From the NCBI GenBank assembly GCA_030761205.1, contig JAULJL010000028.1:16357001-16421000 (forward strand): a stretch of 64,000 nucleotides of DNA. Reading direction: 5' to 3'. Under the pieces are notes generated by a model, which saw only the letters and a program-made list of their open reading frames with translations, was not told where the DNA came from and made no database searches. The DNA comes from Fremontodendron californicum (Eukaryota; Streptophyta; Magnoliopsida; Malvales; Malvaceae). How positions within the stretch are numbered: the stretch's first letter is position 1; the number at the start of each line of letters is the position of its first letter. Of this stretch, positions 33,802 through 46,017 are shown piece after piece. The translations under genes and the position numbers were made by a program.

Positions 33802-34115
33802 GCTGTCCCTTTTTGGCTATTGCTGAGAATCAGGAATCAGGCAAAGATAAACAAACACTAATTTTGTCCGGTTAGTGAAATCACATGTGAAGGAAAGGAA
33901 AAGGGCTTTTCATTTTTTTATTTTTTTCATTTTTCTCTTTTTTTCATTTTTTCATTTTTCATTTTTCATTTTTTTATGATTTCTTTTTTATGATTAAAAA
34001 GCTTTAAATAGAAGATTTTGTCCTTAAATTGAGTTCCCTGACTAATCAAGGCTTGACCCGTCTTAAGGAAACGAGTTCGATTTGCAAGAGAAGAAAATAC
34101 CTCGACGATAGTCTC
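33802..34115 (-). other. 3' UTR and polypurine region of the outer element
   Basis: Next to the LTR the minus strand reads AAAAAGGGACAGC, the likely polypurine tract. A long A/G-rich stretch (33895-34000, plus-strand TTTTCATTTT repeats) follows, then AAATTGAGTTCCCTGACTAATC. All of this matches 39470-39786 in the inner element. No gene. The piece ends at the target duplication GGGGT (34116-34120). Confidence 0.7.
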
Positions 34116-34120
34116 GGGGT

Positions 34121-37100
34121 TGTCCCAACCTAAAAAATAACGAGTCTCATTGCAATATTTTATTATATGTTAAGCGTGACATTAAAAAATCGAGGAAAAG
34201 TCGACATAATTCCTCTAGAAAAATGAAGGTTTTGAAAATGACCTTAAAAAAAGACATGGAGTCGCCACCAGTCTTTTTTAGCTAGGTGTGATCGGCCACC
34301 TATTAAAACCGGTTTTATAAAAATATTTTAAAAATTAATTAAAACATTTTTAAAACCAATTTCAAGTCTGTGTTTTAAACCAGAGAAATCAAAGAAACGG
34401 GTTCGGGACTCGGTTACATGCGGGGAAGGATTAGCACCCCCACAACGCTCGTATAAAATGGTACCTTATTAATCGCGTGTTATCTCAAATCTCGATAAAA
34501 AGTTAGTTTTAAATTTAGTATTTCAATTTAATTCCCAATTTAAAGAAAAATAATTCCATTTTTAATTGAAAATGATTCGGAATTTATAAATTCAAAATTT
34601 TCCTATATTCCCCAACAAACGTGGCAAAATATATAAATTTTTATTAGTTTTGGAAAACTTTCCGAATCATTCTCTTTTTTGAAAGAAAGATATTCCTTTA
34701 TTAATGATAATTGATGATATTCCCTCCAGCAAACCCGGTAGAGAACTCATGAATTATTTTAACTCGGGAATATCGTTATTTTTTATATGAAAAATCATTA
34801 TCCTTTTGAAAACATTTTAAAAGATATGAATATGTATATGCATGACATAAATAAAATGACATAGCAAAATCTAAATAATATAATGCTTCCTAAATGATAT
34901 GATATAATGTAAATGCCTTAACATATTCTAAATGAAATGAAATGTCCTAAGTTATATGACATATTATAAATAAAATGAATTGAAATGTCCTAAGTTATAT
35001 GACATATTATAAATAAAATGAAATGACCTAGGTAACATAGTATATTCTATATGAGATGCAATATCCTAAGTCATATGATATATTCTAAATGAAATAAAAT
35101 AACCTAAGTAACATAACATATTCTATATGAAATGAAATAATTTAAATGACATGGAAAACATGAATGATATGGCATATAAATTAAATGAGATGGAATATGA
35201 AATAGTGCTAACATATAATATGCATGAAAATAAAAATCAAAATAATAATGCATGAACATAGTATATGCTAAATAATATGACAAAAAAAGAAAATAACTAA
35301 ATAAAAAGCATAGGATATCATGAAATATTCCAAATCATATAATAAACAATATAACATAACTCAAAATCATAACAATATCATAGAAATTATCATAGCAAGA
35401 ATCACATATTATATAAAATGCATGAATATGGAAAAATGCCATGCATGAAATGTATTTTTTTCCTTTAATTAAGGAAATCCGTATATCTAAAAAGATATCC
35501 GGCTACCTTAGGAAAATATGTCAAATTAAATATTCTAAAACCAAAATACTTTGTGATTGTTTGAAAACAATTTTGAAAGGCTTGAATTAAAAATAAAAAC
35601 TGGGCTAATTTCTTTAAAATGGCTCTAATTTTCCAAGTTTAAAAATCCGGACTTGACCACCCTTGACCAAAGACTTGAAAAACCATTTTTAGAGTTTAAA
35701 AAGCCTTAGAAACTACCCTAAGTCAGTAGCTAACCCTCCTAATCAGCCCACTCTAAGTAACTTAACCAAAACAGAAAAATGATTTTTCTTTAAATTCAAT
35801 TCTGACTCCACTGTCCAGTTTTAAACCATGATTTTTTATCCTATTTTTAAAAATTCAAAAAATTATGAAAACAATATTTGAGACTCAAGACATATAAAAC
35901 TACTCGATAAAAAATTGGTTTAATTTTCTGATCAAAGACGAATGCCCAGAAAAATCGGAAAAGTACGAAAACTGGGTGAAAAAACTGTTTTGCCAAAATA
36001 CATTTTTACCTTTGATAAAATCATTTAAAAATCAAAGTAAAAATATTTAAGACTCACAAAATGACTCACAAACAGTATCTAGGACTTTTTGAAAGTTAGA
36101 TAAAAATTAGCTAAGTAAAAAAAAATCAAAAAGCTAGAATAATCAATTTGACAAACTTTAATTTTCCACAAGTGTGCTCAAGAGAGCATGACTTTGAACC
36201 ATTAATTGGCTCAAGTCATTATTCAAGTGGCATGAACATGAAATGCATGAAACAATACAGCAAACATAATGCATGAAATGCATGGATTTAAACCTAAATG
36301 TCATGAAAAAATGCATGGCATTCATAAAGTGACCTAGACCTAAATGAACTTGCATGACATTTAATGCAACCTAGACCTAAAATGCATGAACATGCATGGC
36401 AAATAAACCTAACTTAATAACTAAAATATGCATGGCATTTTCACAAACACAAAGCATGCTTAAACCAAAAACTCAAACAAATATCATGCAAATGCTAACC
36501 TATCAACAAACATGGCAAGAATGCACATAAAATGCAAAAATTCCAAGGGTGGCCGAATGGAATAATGTGACTAGCAAACATGGCATTTTCACAAACACTT
36601 GGTATACTAACATGCTCAACTAAATCAAATGTCATACAAATGCAATAACCTACCAACTAACATGGCAAAAAATGCAACACACATGGAGTAGCCAAATGGC
36701 CTCAACCTCCAACAAGCATGGCATTTTCACAAACACTTGGTATACTAACATGCTCAACTAAAATATAACACTTAAATCATGCAAAAACCATACAAGCATT
36801 TTCACAAACACTTAATATAGTAAATCTAAAACATGCTCAACTAAGATATAAAACTCAAATCATGCAAAGACCACACAAGCATTTTCACAAACACTTGATA
36901 TACTAAATCTAAAACATGCTCAAATTTAAACATCATGAAAACAAAAAATTAAATATGCAAAAACATGATATTTAAAACATAAATGGCGACAAACAAAGCA
37001 ACCAAATTAAAATATAACTCAAGAATATGAAGTAACATAACATTTAAAACACCAAGATCAAAGAAAATAATATAAACAATATGGTAAAATAAACCAAAAC

Positions 37101-39469
37101 AGAAACTTAAATAAATACTGTAGGCCATTTGGCCATGGTGAGTTTATTGTAAAAAAAATGTAAAAAAAATATTTTTAAGAAAGAGATGAACGAAGAACTT
37201 AAGAAGAACAATAAAAGAAACATTTATTTAAAATGGAAACTCACCAAATAGAAATCAAAATAGCAAAAACAAGAATGGAAAATCAAGAAAGTGCAAGAGT
37301 TGGTGCTCAAGAGCAACCTGAAGAAGCTATATTTCAAGCTTTATCTCTTCAAACTTTCCTTTCTTTTCTAAACTTTTCTTTTTTGCTTTCAACCAAAAAG
37401 AGAAAAACTAAGTAAAAGCTAAAAGAACCCAGCAAAATGAAGATGAAAAATGAATTTTCTGCCCTCCCCTTAATGCTGGCAGAATTTTACCTCTCTCCTC
37501 CCCTAGGATGTTGTCATTTTTTGTGTAACCAATTTTCCATCAAATGGCTAATAATTCAAGGTGAAAAAATCATGAAATTACCACCTTTAGTTTAGCATAT
37601 CAGCTCTCTCAAATTACAGTTGTTCAAGAATAATGTTGACATCTCTCTTGGCCTATGTGGCTTAATCACCATGGCTTGATCAAAGAGAATCTCTAACTAA
37701 CTCTTGATTTTTAGCCATTTGATTGAAAAATCAGAAGCTTCCTCCTTCCTTTGGGCCTGGGCAAGCCAACACTTCTCTTTTCCAGCCCAACTCTGATTTT
37801 TTGAAAGGCCCAAAGAAGCCCTTTTCGGTGCTTGGGTGAAATGACCGTTTTGCCCCCCGGATGCAAATAAATATCAAACGGACTCCAAATTTAATTTTGT
37901 CTTTTTTTAATACTTCCAAAATAATAAAATATTGAGTTCTGGAAGTTTTCAAAATTATCCGAGTCCGTTTGCTATTTATTTGGATTTTTTCTTCCAAAAA
38001 TGCCCTTTTATGCCCCTACATTTTACCATTTTTTAAACGAGCTCCAAATCAGGATTTTTCTTCACCAATATCTTTAAAATAATTAAAAAGTCTGATCTGG
38101 AATTTTTCATAATTTTTGGAGCTCATTTGGTATTTTTTCAGGATTTATCGGTTTGAATTACTACATAGGAGGCACGGGATTTGGCCATTTTGCAAACGAA
38201 CTCCGAATCAAGATTTTCTTTCGTCAATCTCTTCCAAATAATTTAAAAATGTGATTTGCAAAATTTCAGAATTTTTGGAGTCCATTTGCTATTTTTTCAG
38301 GATTTATCTTCTTGAATTTCTTGCATAGGAGGCTCGGGATTTGGCCATTTTGCAAACGAACTCTGAATCAAGATTTTCTTTCACCAATATCTTCCAAATA
38401 ATTTAAAAATGAGATTTTAAAAATTTCAAAACATTTGGATTCCATTTGCTATTTTTTCGGGATTTTCCTTTTTGAATTACTACATAAGAAGCCCGGGATT
38501 CGACCATTTTGCAAACGAACTCTGAATCAAGATTTTCTTTCGCCAATCTCTTCCAAATAATTAAAAATGAGATTTGCAAAATTTCAGAACATTTGGAGTC
38601 CATTTGCTATTTTTTCGGGATTTTCCTTTTTGAATTACTACATAAGAAAGCCCGGGATTTTGCCATTTTGCAAACGAACTCTGAATCAAGATTTTCTTTC
38701 GCCAATCTCTTTCAAATGATTCAAAAATTAGATTTTCAAATTTTTAGAATTTTCAGAGTCCATTTGCTATTTTTCCCAAAATTTCCAATTTTGCCCTTTT
38801 TGCCTTCGAAACCCGATTTTGCTTAAAACAAGTCCGATTTTCATATTTTCTTCAAACTGAGCCTTGGGCTATCCTTTTCTAAACATTCCTCATCCATTGG
38901 GGCCTCTGCTCTTTCCAAGTCGGGCCATTTCTGTGATTCTTCCCGATTTCACCAAAATCCACTAAAAACCCTAATTCTCGGTTTTCTCCCGGATTGACTT
39001 TTCTTTCAGTTTTTCTTGCAAGTGACTTCTCCATTACCCATAGTCAGTGTTTATCTTTCATTTGGAACCTTCAATTTCGACCAATTTGATCTTTTAAGCA
39101 CTTTTATCCAAATTTCTCGGATTAGGGTTTCCTTTCTACTGAATCTCCAAATCCCAACTTCCGAACTCCATATCTTTCAATGTAAACCTCGGATTATCAA
39201 AATTCTTTCACCATTTTTCAATTGAACTTAAAATCTTGATTTTGAAAATGGGTTTACTTTTTTAGTAGTTGACTTTTTGGGGTTGACTTTTTTGGGGTTG
39301 ACTTTTTTTTGGGGTTGACTTTTTTCATGTTTGACTTTTTATGCTCGCCCTCTTAAACTAAGTCTTGGAGTATCACCTACGGATGAAAAAAATCTTTTTA
39401 CACTCGAAAACATCAATTTATGAAGAAAACATACTTGTTTAGTGGTCCGGACAAAATTAGGTGTCTACA
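34121..39469 (-). repeat. 3' LTR of the inner element (5349 bp)
   Basis: From TGTCCCAACCTAAAAAATAACG to TTAGGTGTCTACA. It differs from the other LTR by scattered substitutions and by one extra copy of a segment of about 50 bp near 34930-35000 (GTCCTAAGTTATATGACATA appears twice here and once at 49330). It contains TGGAGTCGCCA (34257-34267), CATTTTCACAAACACTTGG repeats (36430-36930) and 160-bp repeats (37880-38810). Small ORFs occur at 36158-36355 and 37233-37415. Their presence in the other LTR only reflects LTR identity. Confidence 0.95.
37880..38810 (-). repeat. 160-bp tandem repeats in the inner LTR
   Basis: Five to six units with the landmarks CCATTTTGCAAACGAACTC at 38185, 38345, 38504 and 38664 (steps of 159-160 bp) and a more diverged first unit near 38021. 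Each unit also has AAGATTTTCTTTCGCCAATC and GTCCATTTGCTATTTTTTC. Confidence 0.9.
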
Positions 39470-39786
39470 GCTGCCCCTCTTCGGCTATTGCTGAGAATCA
39501 GGAATCAGGCAAAGATAAACCAACACTAACTTCGTACGGTCAGTGACATCACATGCGAAGAAAAGGGAAAAGGGTTTTCTTTTTCATTCTTCTATCATTT
39601 TTTCATTTTCTATTTTTTCATCTATTTTTTTCTCTTTTTTCCTTTTTCATTTTTCATTTTTTATTTTTTTTTTCCTTTTTTTTTAAACAGTAAATTGATG
39701 ATTTTGTCCTTAAATTGAATTCCCTGACTAATCAAGGCTCGACCCATCTTAAGGAAACGAATTCGATTTGCAAGAAAAGAAAAAAT
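39470..39786 (-). other. Polypurine tract and purine-rich 3' UTR of the inner element
   Basis: The minus strand directly before the LTR start reads GAAGAGGGGCAGC, a good polypurine tract. A ~110-bp A/G-rich block (39575-39690) and a conserved segment containing AAATTGAATTCCCTGACTAATC follow. No gene. Confidence 0.75.
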
Positions 39787-40790
39787 TGTGTCCGAAGGTC
39801 TTTAAAATGGTGCCCGGAGGTCTTTAAAATGGTGCCCAGAGGTCTTTAAAATGGAGCCCGGAGGTCTTTAAAATGGTGCCCGAACGTCTTTAAAAATGGT
39901 GCTCGGAGGTCTTAAGAATGTTGCCCGGAGGTCTTACCCGTGATTTGAAAAATATGCCGGGAGGTCTTAAAAATGGTGCCCATAGGCCTTACCCTTGAAA
40001 AAAAAGTTATGCCTGGAGGTCTTACTCGTGATTTGAAAAATTATGCCCGAAGGTCTTAAAAATGTTGCCAGGAGGTCTTACCCGTGATTTTAAAAATTTT
40101 GCCTGGAGGTCTTAAAAATGGTGCCCATAGACCTTACCCCTGAAAAAAAAGTTATGCCCGGAGGTCTTAAGAATGGTGTCCGGAGGTCTTACTCGTGATT
40201 TGAAAAATTATGCCCGGACGTCTTAAAAAAAATGCCCATAGGCCTTACCCCTGAAAAAAAGTTATGCCTTAAGAATGGTGCCCGGAGGTCTTACTCGTGA
40301 TTTAAAAAATTATGCACGGAGGTCTTAAAATGGTGCCCATAGGCCTTACCCCTGAAAAAAAGTTATGCCCGGAGGTCTTAAGAATAGTGCCCGGAGGTCT
40401 TACTCGTGATTTGAAAAATTATGCCCGGAGGTCTTAAAAATGGTGCCCACAGGCCTTACCCCTGAAAAAAAGTTATGCCCGGAGGTCTTAAAAATGCTGC
40501 CCGAAGGTCTTACTCGTGATTTGAAAAATTATGCCCGGAGGTCTTAAAAATGGTGCCCATAGGCCTTACCCCTGAAAAAAAAGTTATGCTCGGAGGTCTT
40601 AAAAATGGTGTCCGGAGGTCTTACTCGTGATTTGAAAAATTATGCCTGGAGGTCTTAAAAATGGTGCCCATAAGCCTTACCCCTGAAAAAAAAAAGTTAT
40701 GCCCGGAGGTCTTAAAAATGTTGCCCGGAGTTCTTACCCGTGATTTGAAAAATTATGCCCGGAGGTCTTAAAAATGGTCTTTGAAGAATT
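39787..40790 (-). repeat. ~110-bp tandem array built of GCCCGGAGGTCTTA sub-repeats (3' UTR)
   Basis: Higher-order units start with AGGCCTTACCCCTGAAAAAA at about 39985, 40130, 40241, 40342, 40452, 40562 and 40673, mostly 110-111 bp apart. Each holds three or so GCCCGGAGGTCTTA sub-units separated by AAAATGGT, GTTAT or TCGTGATTTGAAAAATTAT. Near 39787-39960 only the simple sub-unit is repeated, which suggests how the longer unit arose. Confidence 0.9.
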
Positions 40791-41240
40791 GTTGAAAATT
40801 AACCTAAAGATTTTGAGAAGATGCGAATGCTTTTTGATGCAGATGAAGATGTTGAATAAGATACGAAATGACTTAAACTGGTGCAAATGTCTTTGATGCA
40901 AATGTAAATAACTTAGATTGATGCAAATGCTTCTTGATGTAGATTCAAATAACTTAGATTGATACAAATTTTTTTGATGCAGATGCCCTTACTAATTGTG
41001 TTCATGTAAATGGTTTATGATTATCACACAATAATGAAAATGTAATGATTCTAGAAATGATGCAATTGCTTGAGATGACGCAAATGCGAATTCCATGAAG
41101 AATGTAAATGTAAAATGCAGATGCTTATGGAATAATGCCAATGCAAATACCCATGAATGATGCAAATGCTTGCCGACACTGTGCAGATGCAAAAGCTCGA
41201 TAAAGAGATGAGTGCTCATGAGTGATGCAAATGCCCCCGG
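40791..41240 (-). repeat. TTTGCATC-type array (3' UTR)
   Basis: In plus orientation units such as GATGCAAATGCTT and GATGCAGATGC. On the element's strand these are GCATTTGCATC units as at 17890-18596. ORFs at 40734-40967 and 40992-41309 are frames through the array. Confidence 0.75.
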
Positions 41241-43560
41241 TTGTTTTCCTAGACTTTGGCTTAGCCTTTGAAATTCATTTTTCCTCTTCAAATCAGTGTA
41301 TATCTTCAATTCATTTTTTCTATTCTCTTTGCCCCAACAGTTTTCAAACTTTCATCAACAAAGATCTGAACTGGGTTCGATTTCTTCTTCTCATAACTGA
41401 AAGTCAGGACCTATCCTGGCAGTTCTATACCTTTGGGTCAGAAAAAATCCTTGTCTCATGTCAACATCAAAATGGGTATTTCAAAAAATATCTTTATTTG
41501 TTTTCTTATTTTGAAAACTTCTGGACAAAAAATATTAACCCCACAATGTGTGATGTACAAATCTTTTGAAGACTGATGATCATTGTTAGAAATTTCTCTA
41601 AGTATCAATCTGGGTTTTTAACTGGAATTGTCAAGGCTTGGTATAACAAGATTCTGTCTTTTCCAGGAAAACTTCATGACAAAAATGTATATCCCTTCTA
41701 GGCTCACAAATGGAACAGGTTTTATAAATCATGAATTCATTGAGAACCAAACAAATTCAACATTCTTTTAGTTTCCATATCAAGGCATTTTGACAAGCAT
41801 CAAGATTGGCCGGGATGTTTAAACCGAAAAGTTTAATCTTGGAAAAAAAAAGTTTTAGTTTTTGAAGACAATCCTCTGGATGAGAATTGACAATTTGAGA
41901 GTTTCAGGCATTCCTAGATGTTCCTCGGTGACCACTTTTTTAAGATGACCTTCTCTTTTTGTGGTATCGGCACTTTCATAGATGGCATCAAAAATTTTCA
42001 TTTTTACTCTAGACCGCCCGTTTTTGGGTTTTTGCCCTAGAGTCTCATTCTTTCCAATTTTTTTCTTCTCTTTTTTTTTTTGTTCTACCATACTCTTGAG
42101 AATTCTAAATTCTTCCTTAGTGAAATGAGAATTTGATGAGATGGGATAAAATCTGAGGAAAACCCTTCAAATTAAATATTCATGCTTGATCAAAATAGAC
42201 TTTTAAAGCACGTAATGTAGGCCATGGCTCAGGGTTCAGAAAGAAAGGATAAATAGGCCCAAAATATATGTTTGAGGGTAATCAGATCAAGGATCCTTTC
42301 TTTGAGGAGGATTCTCTTTGAAGCATTTGTCTCTTCTTGGACATTTCTTTCCTTTTGACTTTGCTCTTTTTCTTCTTTGCTTTTGGCTTTCAATTTGCCA
42401 TGTCTTTCACACATTTTTTTTTTCAACGGAGTGAGCCCGTCTTTATTCAGGGCTCCATTTGCTTTGCATCTGTCTTTGAGCTAGGACTCATTTCTCAATG
42501 ATCTTTAAAAAGATCTTTCCTTGCATTTGCCCCCTACTGTAGAGGGTGATCCTTGATCAGGGTTCAAAGAAGAAAGAATTGTTTGGCTCAAAAGGGGTGA
42601 CTATGGATAATTTCTTTTTTTATGCGAAAGGGATATGAAAGATGGCCATTTCTCATGTCAAGCATAAATATTCATATTGAAAAGCAATCCCCAAGGGAAA
42701 TAGATATTCAGAATTTCATTTTGCACTTTGGAATCATCCGACTTCTCATATGCATAATATCACAAATTTTTTCATTTTCTTTTTTCCATCGCATGCCCCA
42801 ATGATTCATGCGTTAGCCCATCCTTCTTCACCATGTATCCATCATTTCCACATATGATGCCCCGATTTGATTAACCATGAGAATTTGTATCAACGAGGAA
42901 CATAGCCAGTCTAGGTCTATTTTGAAAAGGCTGAGTTTTCAATCTGAGTTCTTTGAAGAGACAAGGAAAATATGACCCAAAAACGGGTTTTCTCTGGGAC
43001 AAGGGATAATCTTGTTTAATCATTGTGCCCCAAGGTGTCAATCATGAAGTGATGTTTGGGCAATTAGTGTTTTGTGGTTTGTTGAAAATGACATGAATGG
43101 TTTTGGCACAACCTTGACACAGATCAAATTACCAAAATCTAGATTCTTGAAAGAATGTCTCATTTGTTTGAATCTCAAGGAATTCAAAAAATTTCAAAAA
43201 GTTCATTCCTTTGTTCATAGCCTAGACTAGGATTTACATCCTTGCTTATTCTGCAATGACAATGCTTCTCTCTTTTTTTCAAATTCATTTTTCCTTGAAG
43301 CGTTAGGTCTTTCAAGTGTTCTTGATTCAAGGTTTAGGTATAGAGAAGCCCAAAAAAAAGGGGGATGGTGTTGGGTCATTTCTAACACTGATCATCAATC
43401 TTCTTGAGACTATCCATTATTAAAACTTCCTTAATGCTTGTTTTTGCAAGTTCATGTTATTGTTAAAACACAACAAACACAAAGCATTTAAAATTCAAAA
43501 TTCATTTAATTCATGTAGATGTTAACATGAGACAAGTGCTTTCATCATCACAGTGTATAA
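41241..43560 (-). other. Conserved internal region of the inner element
   Basis: It aligns in reverse with 15180-17880 and in parallel with 55560-57950. Landmarks are CTATCCTGGCAG near 41410, CATCTAGGAATGCC (minus strand) near 41915, GGGTTTTTGCCCTAGAGTC near 42037, and CCTTTTCTTTGAGG-type sequence near 42290. Further ones are GGTGATCCTTGATCAGGG near 42545 and TTTTGGCACAACCTTGACAC near 43100. The minus-strand frames 42091-41855 (78 codons, Lys-rich) and 42426-42229 (65 codons) are open. Related but broken frames exist in the other two elements. No known domain is recognised. It might be a decayed extra gene or simply conserved RNA sequence. Confidence 0.55.
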
Positions 43561-43639
43561 AACTACATGCGTCAAAATGCTCCTATTGACATCCTTCAAA
43601 GGTAGTAATTCTCCCCCTAAAACCCTGAAAGAAACTGAT

Positions 43640-45054
43640 TTAGGGCTAAGTGGCCTTCCATTGATTGATAAGCTCCGGTGTCAAAATACCATCACGGATA
43701 AGACTTTCAATCCTTTCCTTCAGTTGTCTGCATTTTTCAGTTGAATACCCAACCACCCCTAGGTGATAATCACACTTGTTGTCAGGGTCATAACTCCTCG
43801 CTGATGTATTCGGAGCTTTTTTCAAAGGTACTGGGGTGGTACTGATTCTTTATTAGTAACGGCAGTAGGTCAGGGATGGGGATTGGAATTCTTTCTTGAT
43901 TTTCCCGCGGTCGTTTTCTAGAAGTCGGCCTTGTTGCAAGGGCTGGTATACGATTAGGTGTTTGGGGTAGGTAGGTAAGGATAAAGGCTTGGAGATACCT
44001 CAGTAGGGTAACATGATTGGTATGAGGGAAATTGGGGAATATGGGATGAAATCTCCCATAGTTTGGACATCTTCCTTTTTCTTTCTAGGTGCCTTATTTC
44101 TCTCGGCATTGGATGTTCCTTCTCTTTCAAGTTTCCTATTTTTGATAGCATTCTCAATCATCTCCCCTGAAATTACCATGTCCGCAAAATTCTTCGAGGC
44201 ATTGCCGACGAGTCTGTCATAGTACGGGGCCTGCAGTGTATTCACAAAAAGGATAGTGATTTCCTTTTGTGTCAAGGGCGGTTGTACTTGGGTGGCCAAG
44301 CTCATCCACCATTGTGCATATTCTTTGAAGCTCTCAGTAGCTCTTTTCTCCATATTTTGCAAAGTGAGACGATCAGGTGTTCTATCGATCATATGCTTGT
44401 ACTGGTTTACAAAAACCCTAGCCAAATCATTCCAAGAGCAAATCTGATCCTTGCTCAACTGACTATACCACCTAATTGCAGACCCGCTGAGGCTATCCTG
44501 AAAGCAGTGAATCAAAAGCTTATCATTATCTATATGACTTGTCATCTTCTGGCAGAACATAGTGATGTGGGCTGATGGTTCAGTCGTCCCGTCATATTTC
44601 ACAAAGTCAGGGATCTTGAACTTAGGAGGAATGACTAAATCAAGGACCAAGCATCGTTCTTTCGCCTCCACACTTCCGAATAGATCTGTATTTTCTACTG
44701 CCCGGAGCCTTTAATCTAGCAACTGATATTTCCCTTGGGAATCTGCTAACTCAACCTCATTGACTGCAACCCTTTTCAACTTTGCCTGTTCAGCTGGATC
44801 ATCTGTGTTTAGGACATTGACTGTGTTCTGGGCATCAATCATTACGACCTCATTCTGACCCTTTTGTGCCTCTAACCCTTCTCCGACGACAAAGTTTTCG
44901 GTGTATCCTTTTCCCTTGATTACAGCAGACATCAGCTCCATCAATTTAGTCATCTGATCCTTAGATTCCACTTGAGACTTTGCCAGCTGTTCTCATAATT
45001 CTTTCTGTTCCCTTTCCATTTTTTCCATTCGGGCAACTTGTTCATCCTCTATAG
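43640..45054 (-). pseudogene. gag: Ogre-like gag, broken (inner element)
   Basis: On the minus strand the N-terminal coiled coil (EQLAKSQVESKDQMTKLMEL) is followed by VVMIDAQNTVN and SQGKYQLLD. After a stop comes the Retrotrans_gag core with LDLVIPPKFKIPDFVKYDGT, LIHCFQDSLSGSAIRWYSQL, WNDLARVFVNQYKHM, DRLTLQNMEKRATESFKEYA and VNTLQAPYYDRLVGNASKNF. A Tyr/Pro-rich stretch and the knuckle CDYHLGVVGYSTEKC end it. Lesions: the start position reads ATA (45052-45054) where the outer copy has ATG; TGA at 44993-44995; TAA at 44711-44713; and a frameshift after about 44000. The knuckle has Tyr where the second His is expected. The open core is 223 codons (44671-44000). The capsid protein is therefore not made whole by this copy. 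Confidence 0.85.
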
Positions 45055-45904
45055 CACTAGCCTGTATTAAAAGGGTACTCAGTACTTCTTCTGATTTGAA
45101 ATGGAAATTCTTTCAAAGACTCTTAAAGCCAAGCCAACTTCTGTTTTATTTTCCCCAAATGTATGTCATGATGAATGAGCCATGAATACAATTTGATGCA
45201 TGTGAAGCCTAAACAATATGATGTATGGACATGTACAATGGAAACATGCTGACCATATATGTAATAAATGCAATCACGATGCCAATCATGTTGCAAGCAA
45301 AGAATCAACACATGGATATATGCAATGACTGATCATGTACATTTTAGCATGTTTCCCAATGAATGATCACATACACTATGAATGCAACACGGTGCCAATT
45401 ATGCAAACAATGAATGATTGATATAGTATATACCAAGAAGATCATGCTAACCATGTGTGTCATGAATGCGACCTAATGCTAACATGATGTATGTAATAAG
45501 CAAATTAATGCATGAACATATACAAAGAAATCATGCTGACTATGTTTGTTATGAATGCAACCCGAAGTCAACATGATGCATGTAAAGAATAAGCAAATTA
45601 ATGCATGGATATATACAGAAAAATCATGCTGATTATGAATGCATGAATGCAACCTGACAAATAATTGATCAGATGCAAAATGCAAAGGGGAAGATATCAC
45701 GGAGGAAATAAGAATTGGAGGAACTTAATCATCAACATCTCATAAATTTGAAGCATAGTCAATTCATTCCCATATCAATGTTCACAATGGTATAAACCAT
45801 GTTTTACAAAATTTGAGCAGTAGTTAAAACTGTATTTTACAAGCACTTTATTCTTCCTAGCATCATAAGGCTATAAAAGCCGGTACTGAAAAAGTGAAAT
45901 CCTA
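45055..45904 (-). other. Spacer between ORF1 and gag
   Basis: AT-rich, with loose repeats of ATGCTGACCATGTATGTNATGAATGCAAC-like units (45180-45660). Its gag-proximal part (45100-45300) is closely matched by 59500-59700 in the outer element. It may be an intron or leader for gag; no splice sites could be assigned. The part 45700-45904 shows nothing recognisable. Confidence 0.55.
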
Positions 45905-46017
45905 TTACATCATATAAGACTGAAGTCTTTCCACCTCAATGCTGTAAATCTCCCAATCCTAATGGCGTTTTCCCAGTCCTTTATCAATCAGTGTCGTTGG
46001 ATCCAACCACTTGGCAT

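Noticed and set aside
36158..36355. 65-codon ORF repeated at 50488-50685
   Set aside because: Identity of the two copies only reflects the two LTRs of one recent element. The outer LTR does not preserve it.
41241..43560. Possible reverse transcriptase or integrase in the inner element
   Set aside because: I searched the minus frames for YxDD-, HHCC- and D-S-G-A-like motifs and found none. The conserved region is reported as unexplained instead.
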